From: Trichuris trichiura
Taxonomy: Eukaryota > Nematoda > Enoplea > Trichinellida > Trichuridae
Direction of reading: 5' to 3'
Assembly (NCBI GenBank): GCA_037903355.1
Contig: JBAJFE010000059.1
Span: forward strand, 519,476 to 583,475
DNA length: 64,000 nucleotides
The position numbers and the translations under genes were made by a program. The notes beneath the pieces were generated by a model, which was not told the origin of the DNA, made no database searches, and saw only the letters and a list, made by a program, of their open reading frames with translations. Of this stretch, positions 37,940-50,181 are shown in pieces; position 1 is the first letter of the stretch; the number at the start of each line of letters is the position of its first letter.

Positions 37940-40900
37940 CTAAGCGCCCATGGCCACAGCTTGGGACAGAAGGATTAGCAGAACGTATAACCATGGAACA
38001 AGTGACCAACCACGTCTTCTATCAGCGGCAGCGGCGGAATAGGACGAAGACCGACCTTTCACGTCCCTGGAGTTGAAAATGGTCATCAGCTCTTTGCTAC
38101 GCTCAATGGTCGCCAGTACGTCGTAAGGCTGCAGGTTAGTTCTGTTCATCTCGTAGTTGCGAACGTACGGCGGATAAAGGAGTCGGATGTCGCGTAATGC
38201 CAGAACAGAAGACATCTTAAACCGCTCATCACCGGTAACCAAAAGATCGAAGACGCACGAGTCGAAAAAGAAATCGCTGGCACCAGCTTCGCGGCATGCT
38301 GTTTCCGCGTCGGCTCGCTTCATCGACGTCTCCTTCAATCCAATGGATTTCAGAAAATATTCCGGGTCTGCAAGCACCTCTTTGTATTCCACTCGCTCGC
38401 TGGCCGGGCAGCCGGTCAGGCAGAGTTGAAGCGAATTGTCCGTACTCTTTTGGGCTACAATCTCTTCGGGTATTTTTACCGAGAAAAGCAAATAACCATT
38501 GATGAGACGAACGGTCAGCCGGGTGCTGATGTAGCGTATGTATATTTCAATGTGCTCGTTGGGTACGAACTCCCTGATCATTACAGCTGGTCGGTGTCCT
38601 GCACCGAGTACGCCAGGAGCACTTCTACTACGACTGTACTGCCCATTGCTGGTAGCTTGGTTAACAAGCTCGACCGCCACGTTGCTACTTTCTTCTTGGC
38701 TAGTCTCCATAAGCAGTTCATCGCTTGTAGTGGTGCCGTCTACGAAGGAGGAAGGTAAGAACTCTCTGGTAGCCTCGTACATCTTTTGCTCAGTACAGCC
38801 GGTCAAAGACTTGACAACCACAGTGACCTGCAAACAATGGCAACGATTAATTTAAGCAGGCCGTGAAGGACAGCGGCAATTCGTCTTCAAGCAGGCAGCC
38901 GTTGGCTGTCCCTGCGGTCGAAAATCAAAGAAGCGCAATCATGCTGTTTCGCCACGATGGTCCAACCCTTTTCACCCGAAGCGATACTACTTGCAAAAAT
39001 GGCCGCTTTTAGAAAGAGCAGACCACTTTTGTGGACCGAAGCCAGTATTTACTTGGCGTAAATAGGAAAGGGCAAACACTCTTGCACGCACTGCCGCCCA
39101 GCAAAGGCGGGAACAACCGACGGGCTGGTCGAGTCGTTTTTGAGCTCAACTCGAAAGCCCTAGCTGACATATCCCGACCGCCGTAGCAACTAGTCATAGC
39201 ATTTCATGTTCCACCAACGTGATGCTTGACACCTGAACTAAACGTGCCTCACTTACTCGCACGTATCGTTGACACCCGCTTGGCTGAGTACAAAATGGTT
39301 TCGAACTTTGACAAGCCGCAAGTATAGCTTCATTCGCAGCGCGGGAAGAGACAACAGTAAACCTGACGCGATAGGCCGACTGCTTACTGAAGATCCCCTT
39401 TCAAGGGCTTTTGCTAAATATGACGGGGCGATGTAAATAGAAAACCAGTTCTATATCGATGACAACTAAAGCTAACGATAAGCAGCCAACTGCATCGAAC
39501 AAACATGTTCAGTTCTTACGCGTTCGCTGGAATGCCAGATGGGAAATAAAACAAATGAAAAAAAGAAGAAAATTAAAACTAACAACTTGTCAACACAGCG
39601 CGTCGTTTGTGCAAAAACGAAACGATCTACTATCGCGCCTTCGAAATGTACGTCCAAGAAGAAGTGGAACGCGGCTATTTTGAGCACTTGAACTTCTCAG
39701 CACGCGCCCATTGTTGCCTGACCACTTCTCGGCGAAGGCGCTGGATCGTCGACTGGTTACGCGACGAAGCAATACAATGGACCAGTTTGATCCCATTTCT
39801 AAGGGTCAATGGACGCGTCCCCTCGAGGCTACGGAAAGCCACTTGGCGTTTAACGCGCAGGGTGCCAACACGTCCACCGGAGAGCACGTCTGCTCGCGCT
39901 GTTACAACTCGCGCCTAGCGTTAAACGAAGGTCAGTAAAGCCGGCAGTAAGCTAGTTAAACAACGAGAAACAGATGGAAGATATTTTAAAAAACGGTAAC
40001 GTAAGAAAAAGTGGACTTGATTAGTTGTGGGATCGTTTTAAGAAAAACCCTCGCAAAGTAGGAGCGGCAGGGAAGAGGTATACGCGCTGGCTGCAAGGGC
40101 CATCCGCCTCTACGCTACGGGAGGACATTGGCGGGGTTGTTCTCCTGCCTGACAAGATAGAACGCCCCGACGCATACAGTGCGGAACACTCGTTGGAGAA
40201 ACCGGTCTTCAATGGGACCGTCCCACCGGTTGGCCTTCGGAGAAACGGGAGAGCGCGAAATGATGGCATCGAACAGTCCGCCTTAAGCTCCAGCTTCGAG
40301 CTGCAAAGAAAAATGCCTACCTTGCCTATGCAGGACGCGCTTTCGGTGTTTCCAGCCGGCTCGTTGGTAGCTTGAACGGCAAAGTAGGAATTGTCCAAGA
40401 GCGGCCAAGCTCCCAGGGTCAGGCACGTTTCATGCTGACCGTTCAAAGTGCGAATGTGAGGATCACCGAAGACGGTGCAGAAGCGATAACCGCTGGCACC
40501 CTTCTGATGATGATAGGGGTAGAGACACCGACCGCTGCTCACTTCCGACTGTCCACCTCCGTCGTACGAAGAATCGCCAATACCATCGGAACCTTGCTCC
40601 GCGCCGCCAGCGATCGCGCTGCGATGGCGTTCCAACAGCGCGAAACATTTGTACTCCTTTCTGTGGTTAGCCACCATGGTAGTGATTGAATGATACCTGA
40701 GATTGCCACGGCAGGAGCGACTCGTCGCTCGCAAGCACGAGTCGTACTGTTCCAACAAGAAACAATACGGCAAATTGGAGCTGACCAACACCTTGCCACT
40801 GTCCAATATGCGAGTGAAGTCTGCAGCGCAGCGATAGTCTTCACAGGCGCCTGCAAAACAAGGGGTGAAACTGTAGGCAATAGGAACATACAGCGTCTTT

Positions 40901-41165
40901 TCCTACCTCGAACATTCGCAACAAAGGAACAAAAGACAATTAGAAGTAGCGACGTTGGTAGAATGTCGCCAAGTCTGGATGTAGCAGGTCGAAATCGTGC
41001 AATGCTTAACAGCAATCTGAGCACTATTGGAATGGTAGGAGAATGGTTGGGCGGCTGACAGGCCAAAGACTGCTCCCGATGGCCGGTAGGCGATGCCGCA
41101 GCGACTTTTGCGTCAGCAGCAACTCCTTCTCTTTGGCCCATCACCCATCTCTGTTTGCATTGCAC
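37940..41165 (-). CDS. drag-1: Repulsive guidance molecule (RGM family; C. elegans DRAG-1 type), GPI-anchored BMP co-receptor
   Basis: Exons on the minus strand: 41165-40907, 40850-40321, 38827-37940 (558 residues if the first ATG is used; ATG 41141 is an alternative). Hydrophobic secretion signal PTSLLLIVFCSFVANVRG, then the N-RGM domain starting ACEDYRCAADF with SCRGNLRYHS. Next the von Willebrand D-like C-RGM domain: CTVFGDPHIRTLNGQHETC and GAWPLLDNSYFAVQATNEP, continued across the 1.5-kb intron by VTVVVKSLTGCTEQK, IPEEIV, LCLTGCP and SCVFDLLVTGDERF. GDPH is the family's acid-labile/autoproteolytic Asp-Pro site. The C terminus (WSLVPWLYVLLILLSQAVAM) is a GPI-attachment signal. Compared with human RGMA there is an insertion of about 45 residues after SSFVDG and a long pre-signal N terminus of about 60 residues. 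RGMs bind BMPs and neogenin at the cell surface. Confidence 0.93.
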
Positions 41166-44100
41166 CTGGACAAGTCTAGAAGAAAAACGATTAGTCGATT
41201 AACCAGGCGGAACATGGTAGGCAACGAAATTTTCAAAACATGCGCTGTCAAAGCAGGCACACACTGCCGAGATGAATGGTGAGATCGAACGGCCGCGCTT
41301 CAACGAGTACTCCCTATCGAAGAAGAGCGTAAAAATTCGCTGCTCTCGCTCGCCTCACGGTGGAGACATGTGAAAACGACGAGGCAAAGCAAAGAGCGGG
41401 TTCGGGTCGAAGAATAATAAAGCCGTCCGCGCGATGGTACGCTCCGTTAAGCAGGGCAAAGCGTGAACCGGCAGGGAAAATGACCCACGCCACGGCCAAT
41501 CGCCTATAGGACGGGCAACGGTCAACGGCTTAACTCAAGAGGGTAATGACGACAAAAACTAAACACTCGCGCGGGTTCGTCAGCATTTCTAATCGAGGCA
41601 CGCAGCCTTCAAAGATACTGTGGTTTCGACAGGCCCTCATTACGGCTGGTCGTCTTTTCTCGCTGCCCCTGGAGCGCAGCAGCAGCAGCGCGTAAACGTC
41701 CGTGTCACAGCTGACCCTCCGGCACAACGTAGGTTCTCGCAGTGCGTACCAAGTGTCAATTGCCCGAGCCATCCCGTTCGCCACCAGCTGAGCAAGACAC
41801 TTTTGACATTTACTATCTGGGAACTGTTGCATTCACCAATGGTAAGGCACAGAAAACAGCAGCGACACCTATAGATGGGCAAACTCATCTTGGCCACGCG
41901 TTGTCCCATTGTACGGAGAGAGAATGAGGGCAGATTGATTGTCGTCGTTGTCGCGATCCAAACGATGGCCGTTAGTTCGAGTGTTGCACATAAATTACAG
42001 AAATGCGGTCGGTCGTACCGCCGAAGCACAAAAGCCTACCAAATAATGGCCGTCCTTTGGCCGGTGTTAGTGCAAGGCCGCGGCAAAATCAAAACGTTCA
42101 AGGCGCCGTGCGGCCGACACCAGGATGAACGGAGATGGAAAAGGTGGAAAATATATCGGTCGGCTGGTAAGCGGGTGGCATTTTGAAACAGCGCTGAAAA
42201 CGCTGCTGCTGGTCGGCGGCGGCGGCCCATCCAGTGGCTACAACGGGGTAGGGAAGCCTAACTCCCAACTGCATACTTCTAGCAAAGTATAGCAACGGCA
42301 CTTCATGACAACGTTGTCTTCAATGTTCAGATGGAAGAAGTCTTCATTAATCACTAGCCTGCCGAGCAGTTGTGAGGAAAAAGATCGGTGCGAACGCGCT
42401 CACTGCTGCCCACACCAATTTGCCCGGTTGTCTGCTCATCAAGACCGCTACCGGAACTAGCTTCCGCCACGTCGGTCCGCAATGGTGATGGATGAGGCCA
42501 ACTGGTAGAAGTCGTTTGAGCCTGCTTGGGGAAGCGTCTGCCAGCCCTTCGGGCACCTGTCATTCTCGAAGAGCCGGACGTCCTGCTCTCCACAGAATGC
42601 TAGTTGCAACGGCCCTGGTGCAACGGCAGACAGGGAGGCACTGTTGGAACATGACGCGTTCAAGTTGGGAAATTCTTTAAGACAAACGCGCAAACGTTTC
42701 ACCCTTGCATTTTCAAGACCAGTCGGTACGCGGACGCTAACAAATTCAAATGCTCTCTCCCATTAGCAGTCAGACTTTCTGTCCTCCGCATCGAATGACA
42801 GAAATCAAACGGCAGATAAGCAGTTGAAACTCTGACAACACTGCCTCACTCCTGATATGCGCACAGCAGAGATGACAATAAGGCTTCAAGCAAATCAGTG
42901 ACAACAATTTAAGTTAATGGCACTTCTCACAAATGACGCACTTCTGTAAAACGCGAAATTCCTCAACATCCTTATTTTAATGCATGTTTAAGTGCATTTT
43001 TTCATGCGTAGCTGTACAATCAGCCTAATCAGGTCTAAGATTTTTTTTCAAAAGAAACGAGCTTCAGTGACACGAAGACTAGCATACTGGTCAGGAAAAG
43101 TAGTTGCACAGATTAGGCTTCTGTTTTTCTTACGATACAATGGCTGCTGCATGCTAATACTTGCCTACTCGTTAAAAAGAACAGCCGCAGTCGCAAGGTA
43201 TACGGACGCGGAAGGAGGCTGTTCGCTTGCTAAGATAAGAATCTTTTCAAAAACCGCACTGCACCCTTATGTGGAATGAATAGATAACAAATTTCTATTT
43301 AACAAAGGCGCTGCAAGCGGTAGCTGCATTCGTTAGAACCGCGACAGTTGCAATGGGCTAATATGAGCAATCACATGATGTTCTCAAATTCAGAAACGTT
43401 GTCTTTAAAGCATCCACGGCGGGCAGAGGCGTTGCTGCGTCTAACGACAGTCTCCGATGGTAGAACGACGAATCTGCCTAAGGATAGGCTAAGAATGGTC
43501 GGTAAAATATTCCTCAGGGACAATCTTCACCCGAGGGATCAGACATTGCCGAAGTCGTTCCGACCTCTATACTGGCACCTGGTTTTGCACGCAAAGGCAT
43601 TTGAACGGAAAGGGTGCGCTTTTCTCTGGCAAAAATAAAACAGGTGTCACGTTTTTCAGGACAGGCTGCTAGTTAACTTATGTCGCTTTCGTCGTTGGAG
43701 GACGAGACTGGGTGGCGCCCGCACGTGCAATCGTCATTTTTTGTTAGATCCGGTTGGCTTAACAGTGCAACCGACTAAAAGAGGTAACAATTCGGCTGCT
43801 AGGCGTGCCTTCAACTTTTGCCTATTGTACAAGGCGGCTGCCTGCCCAACAGCGGAAACAGTTGACAACTTTGCTAGAAAACTTTTTAAACGGCATCCAA
43901 AGCAGTTGAAAAGTATACACGCGTGCGGGATAAGCGTAAAAAGCTCAGCTAAGAAAAGTTGGTGATTCTAGCTTAGCCATCCTTTCTAAACAGCTTTCAG
44001 GCGCATATCCTTATGGGGTCTTTGATTAAGACGATGGCATTTATACAGGGCAGAAAAGTCTATGTTTTGTAACTTTTAGGAAATGAATACTACCCTAATC

Positions 44101-47100
44101 TCATCGTAATGAAAATATGAAGGCATTGAACGATTACTTGCCACTAATCAACCGGATGCGTACATTACCGCTGGACCGATGAACCGTCTTGTTCAGTGCA
44201 GCAAAGCTGTCTTGCTTGTCAGTCCGTCAAGAGGAGCATCACACTGGTGTGTGGAGTTAGTCCACCGCTTCAGGGACGAACTAGTTAAAGTGTCGATCAA
44301 GGAAGGAAACGTTCGGATGCCCAGCTTTGCTGCAAACGGCACTGTCCTGCTTTGTTCCCCTGCGGCTTATCGGAATTGGCGGATGCCATCGTTCGAATTT
44401 TGCATTTGAATCATCACTGTTGCATACAATGTGCTTCCAATTTACACTTGAAGCGATCGTCCATACCGACTATCATTGCAGCGCAGGGAGACAAGCAAAC
44501 CTATCCACGAGGGGAGACAGCTTTTTCATCGAAAGTTAGCGACGGCACGACTGCATGGCCGGCGGCATATCAAGCGAGAACGGTCTCTCTTCAGTTGGAA
44601 ACAGTGAAGAAGAATTGCTTTACGATAAGGTGGTAAGGCAAATTGCGCTCTCAAAGCTACTGCTAATAATGGGCCCAGTGACAACGTATGGCAGAAGGTC
44701 CCACGAGCAAGCACGCGATGCAAAACAAGACAGCTACTCACTGACAGCACTGAACAAACACGATTGAACGCGCGCGGCGTGTCCCGCTTGTCGAAGCGTA
44801 GATCTATTTGCCCGTCGTCGTCACCCAGAAGAGGTGTCGCTTCTATCGGAACGGAAACCCGGTCTCCCCGGGCCTAAACTAGAAAAAGACATGCCGAACA
44901 TTTCAGAATAACTTCAGCTTTCCTTCGGAAAGGCGTGGCCTGAACCAACAGGCATACAGTAGAGATGGGGTGTAAACGTTGACCATCCTGACCGTAAACT
45001 CCAGGAGATAAGCCCTTAGCAGAGACGACGTTTGAATGTGAAAAAGGGGTGAAACTGGCAACTGCAAGGGACAGTAGGCTTCTTAAAGATCGTACCAGCA
45101 TCGTATGCAGCAACCAACATAATACCTATCTGCGTAACATTGGGACTTGGGAAAGAAGGGTAACTACGCCAAACATTCGATTAAGCAGCAACACTTTGCT
45201 CCACCTAAGTTCGTCCAAAAGACCGGAACGACATGCAGTACGCGGAGTGGCAGTCAAATCGTGGCACGCTCAAAAAGGTGACAACTGTTGTCACGGCGTG
45301 TGATGATGCCCCCTCGGCTAATTTTAAACAGAACAAAAAACGAAACCGAATTAGGCAGCACGCACCGGTGCACCTCGACCAAATAATCTTCAAGGTAGCT
45401 TTAAAATTAGCAAGGCTGCAAGCGAGCAAGCAACACTAATGGATAAACTAGGCTGACTGAACCGCTACCTGTCTTTCATGCTACTGCATCGTCGCATTCT
45501 GGTGTAACGAACGATGATTGACCAAGCAGGCTAGTCGGCGTTGCACGAATGCTTTGCACCATGTCGTCTGCATTGACTGAACTGGTGTACTGTTCAAACA
45601 AGGAAAAGCCTACGCGTGCCCGTCATCAAGAGCGACAGAGAAAAAAGAGATAATATCCTTTCGAAAGCCAGCAATGCCCTCAGAGAAAGATTAGTAGCAT
45701 GCCTATGGCGTATCATTCGAATGACCTGTTCAAAATATAATTTTTGTCATTAACGCTTCCTGTTGCTCTATACAAAAAAATTCCACCTACACGCCTGTAC
45801 TTACTGCAATCGGCCGCTCTGTGCCACTACAAATTGCCACGTCATCAAAATTATCGGACACAACATAATTTTATGTTTTATTAATTGTAGTTTGCCCTAG
45901 GAATTAGATGTGACTAATGGAAGGCAAGAATGGAATTCAAATTCACCGCATTGAACAGTTTCTTACCTGCAAGGCTGACCGCTTGTTTGACAAGCGACCT
46001 TCCGTCGCTCAGGCTTAGGCGAACTTGGAACAAAGTGTTTTGAATTAGATGGAATGCAATTGCAAGCTTCATGTGGCTTCATCCCGCCTTTACGAACTTT
46101 CGCTGACATCGATCATAGGAGCTAAGGTACCATATACTTGCGCTGGCATGCCGAACCGATGGACCATGTTAAGTTTTGGGCAACAGCTAAGCGGGCGCGC
46201 AACCAGAAAAGTCGTAAACCGAAAGACGGCATGCCCGCTTCTAGCTGGCCATTGCAGGAGAAGATAGATGAAAGAAAGCGCCCATTCAAAAGATTCGCCC
46301 TTGTCCCGTACCAATTATTCGCATCGAATCACTGCAGGTGTGAAAGTTGGCCCGTACAACAATGGGCCATTTTACCAAGCCAACAAAGTGCAGCAGCCGG
46401 CGCGGTCAGGTCGAGCGGGCAACAATGAGTCCCTTGTGTGAGAGTCGAAAGGAAGTGGCGACCCGTTAGTGCTATTGAGACTTGCTTCCAGGAGCGCGGC
46501 GGATTAGTTGCTGACACCGCGACCGCCTGCGGACCCACTCGAACGCATGCGCCCTATTCGGATGAAGGAGCAATAGTGAAAGTACCCAGCGCCATACCGT
46601 CTGCCAACTTGGACCTACCGTCGGCCAGAAAACTGACAATCCAACCTTTGGGCGTTAAGTCTTATGCGTCTGGTCAAGTGCCATCTCCAGCTGCTATTCT
46701 AACATAACGGATGCTGGGTCTCCGCTGGAAACGAAATTGCTGTTGATGACGATGCGCCAGCGGAATGCAGGCAATGAACTACCTTTCTTACTTTGACATC
46801 GGCCATTACTTTGAGCTTTAAACCACGCTATAGTGACCTAAATCGCTGTGAGATATGGCTCGTGACCTTCGCCATCCATTACGTCCTTGGCTTTACCACA
46901 TCGGACTCTTGTTCACACGGTAAACGACCTAATAGCTGCGCATTTCCCTCAATGCAAAGGTACTGACAAAAGCCGAATTAAGTACCTCCTGGCGAGCCCA
47001 GTTTCCGGGTTGGGTACTATTTTCTTAAGTAGCGAGGACTTCGCAACCTTCTTAACGTTCATTTCGGGTGAATATTACTTCACGACAGTCACTCTCGTTA

Positions 47101-47902
47101 TGGCAACACAAATATCATTGCGGCTATTGCAAAACGCTTTGACTTTAAGAGGCTAAGGCAAAATGTCGCAGTCAAGGGGCAGCGGAGCAGCGCAGCCGAT
47201 GGACGACGAATAGCGCGGCAGGAATTGAACGGCCGTGCTCAATGAAAGAACTGCTAAATCGATCAGCTAGCTTACCATGCCGACACAGCTTGTGGAACCG
47301 CTACGAACAGTAGATTTAGCAAGTCAATAAATTATTCTGCGCATCATATTTATTATTCGAAAACCCATCTATGACTTATGCAGGCTCACAATTCCAGTAC
47401 ATCTACAACCAGTGCGTACAACAGTGGGACTTGCAAGTTACGTTTCGTTTAATGATGGTCCAGTGATGTAACAGCTGGGAATAGCTTCAACTCGGGGCAG
47501 CAATTGCCTTTAAAACATATTTTTTCGTTTTATTCGAAACGTAGCGATGTTTCATTCCAAGCATGGTTGGACGCCGAAGCGCCGAGCGCAACCGATGTAC
47601 ATTAGCAAACCAACTAAATGAATTTACAACGCAAAAAGAGATTAAGGCAAACTTAGTCGTATATGAAAAGGGGCAAAGGAATTTGGGAGGAGAAATGCAG
47701 CGGATGAATTTGCTTAGCGTCAAGTGGACCGCTTGTAGGCTGGGCGTGGGCATCCGTGATTAGCTGTATCAAAACCTGTTTTCGTTCTCGTTCAAGCTCA
47801 TAGGAAGCGTCCAATTGTCAACGATTTGTAGCTTTTAAGTAAACACGCGCAACTGCTGTGAAAATAGCAATCCGTAAAGATAAGTTCACTTGTCAAGGAC
47901 CC

Positions 47903-47920
47903 TCGTCTCGCGCGAGACGA
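47903..47920. repeat. Perfect 18-bp palindrome TCGTCTCGCGCGAGACGA
   Basis: Perfectly self-complementary site in otherwise non-palindromic intergenic sequence. It could be a dimeric protein-binding site; nothing else supports that. Confidence 0.6.
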
Positions 47921-49780
47921 AACTTTTCGATCCATACTAAAGGTGGACTTTGACAAAACTGCGTTCTTTACGACAGCTGCAATGCGTTGAATCCTAGCGC
48001 ATTCGAAAAGTAACCCACACATAATGAAAGTACAAAATCTAAATCGAATCGTCCCATTTATATGCGTTTCGGTAAAGCTACCAAAATACTTACGTCGAAT
48101 TGTTCTTATTAAGAGGTCCTTTCCATGGTACTCACCAACGATGTAACAACATGTTGTTTTTTGACGACAGAAGACAGCAATTACAATAAAAGCATTGGCT
48201 ATTTAAGTAATGACGATGAGTTGCCATGTATGATAGGCTGCTTCTGTTACTAGAATAAATTTTTCGAGCCGACTCTGTTGACTAGCTAAAATACTGTCTT
48301 CGTTTCTCAATTCGAAATGGGCAGTAAAAGAGAAACTATTTCAAGACTTACAAATATTTGTTAATCGTCGGATTCTGATCGTAACTGGCAAAAATGGTTG
48401 CGCTGCGAATAGTATACGTGTGCGCGGCGCATCAGTCTTTAGTTCCTCAACTGCTCGGTACGATAATTAAATAAGCAACTCAATTCTGAGCTGGGTTAAT
48501 GGTTTTGTACTTTCTGCTTTAATAAGAGACTACGAAAGCTTGAAGTTCAGGCCACCTTCACTGTTGGGACGCGATCGTAGAGAGCTTTGTTATTTAAGCT
48601 TTTGATCGAATCGAAATAGCGCGTATGACATATTCTAACCTGCTTGCACAGCGCTACGCCGTCCTACTCCTTTGGCCTACGGTACTTCATGCGGGTACAG
48701 CTAAAATGACTAAAAGTTGGACGGAATGAAAAGGTAGAGAACTGCGTACAAATGCCCATGATAGTTCTCATTGAAAGGAATTGGTCTCTCCGCGGCGTGA
48801 TGCTAACTTTATTAATTTTTGGTGCCCTATAAATTTTCGTAATTGTGACATAGCTCCACTAAACTTGTTCAGGAAAGTTAAAAATCACGACAATTATTTC
48901 ATTGGATTAAGTCGTATCCTGTGACTGAAAAATTAATTGAAGGACGACAGCTTAAAGTCATAGTTATTCCACTGTTCTGTGCCCGCATTCCATTATGAGG
49001 AACGAAACATTTTCTAGGCAACAGGTGTGACCACAGAATTGCATCAGACAGTAAAACCGAATGTGATATATTTGTTCATGGAAGGTGACACTTTATTTCG
49101 CATATTCCCAAGAGCGTATGACGAACTTTACCTGCCCTTATAATGCTGCGGGATGGATAATTTTCCGCAACAGCTTGGTAGGTCGTCACTTTGCAACTGC
49201 TCGTCATTGAAATAAACAAACATGAGATTTATTGAGCTCCTTTTTTCATCGAGAGCATTTAGTCACGGAATTAGACAAGCACAAGAAAGAGCAAGTTCTT
49301 CAGAAGCAGTATCAGTCTTGTGCACACGAGTGATTAATCGCATCTTCTCAATAGAAAAAACTTCAATAACAAACACACCATTCTCTTATTTTACTGAAAC
49401 ACTGAAAGCAGCTTAATTTATGTAAACAAGGGAAAGATGTTTCTATGGTCACGGAGTGAATGCTTAGGTCGTGACTTTACCAACACACGAAAGCACTGCA
49501 CATGTGACTTGAATGTTAACTCAACAAAATCAGGAGAAAACCTAACTACTGAGCAACACATTACTCAGTCAATCCCTGTCCTTACTGTTTTTATTCCTTC
49601 TGGTCCTGTTAGCAACTTTCAAGCTGCTCGTATACCACAAAAAAAATAATACGAAATAAAATACTACCACAGCTGTAAAATAACGAGAAATAAGCCTACA
49701 CGGGAAACACTGAAGTCTGGAGGTGCGCATATTTTTTCCGCCTTATGAAACGTAATAATACTGATTAGAGAGCTTTTGCA

Positions 49781-49900
49781 TTATTCACCTACGGATGCAC
49801 CGTTAACTAGTAACAAAAAATGAATACAATTTCGAGATGAAATAGTTCCGGAAAGCTCTAGCGCTTTTTGCCATTAATTAACGGTGCATCGGCGAATAAG
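49781..49900. mobile_element. MITE-like element, 120 nt, about 25-bp inverted ends
   Basis: Left end TTATTCACCTACGGATGCAC and right end rc TTATTCGCCGATGCACCG share an imperfect inverted repeat extending to CGTTAA. The interior is AT-rich and non-coding. No clear target duplication. Confidence 0.6.
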
Positions 49901-50181
49901 TCACTAAGTGTCAACAGGGCGTTACAAAAGACTAACTTTTCTTAATAAGCAAAAAGTTCTGTGTTAATGACTCCGCGTTGATTACACTGAATGTGACAAG
50001 TAGTCAATGCAGAAAAAGGGAACAACCCCTTATTCGTCAACCAAAAAAGTGGGCGATTTGGTGAACTCTGATTTTAAACTTGCTTTTTAACTCACTCATC
50101 CTACTTTAACAGATTTCGCACGCAAAAAACCAAAACATGAAACACTGTTACGAACAAAGCAACACTGTAAAAGTACTTTAA

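Larger units (their letters stand above)
41166..50181. other. Intergenic, relatively GC-rich to about 47.5 kb; no gene supported
   Basis: Between about 41.2 and 47.5 kb many overlapping frames are open on both strands, which is expected from the GC level and prevents choosing any. A minus-strand frame at about 42436-42760 (RVKRLRVCLKEFPNL, four cysteines) looks most protein-like, but I found no homologue or splice partners. Upstream RGM promoter sequence should lie near 41.2-41.5 kb. From 47.5 to 50.2 kb the sequence is AT-rich with a MITE-like repeat at 49781-49900. Confidence 0.5.

Noticed and set aside
39459..39938. Several overlapping frames on both strands within the large RGM intron
   Set aside because: RGM exons 2 and 3 join directly at a conserved position (GK/VTVVVK); the frames have no motif and reflect local GC content.
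42036..42760. Idea that this is the N-terminal part of a Notch-ligand (DSL) gene
   Set aside because: Only a vague VCLKEF resemblance; no DSL domain or EGF repeats were found downstream.
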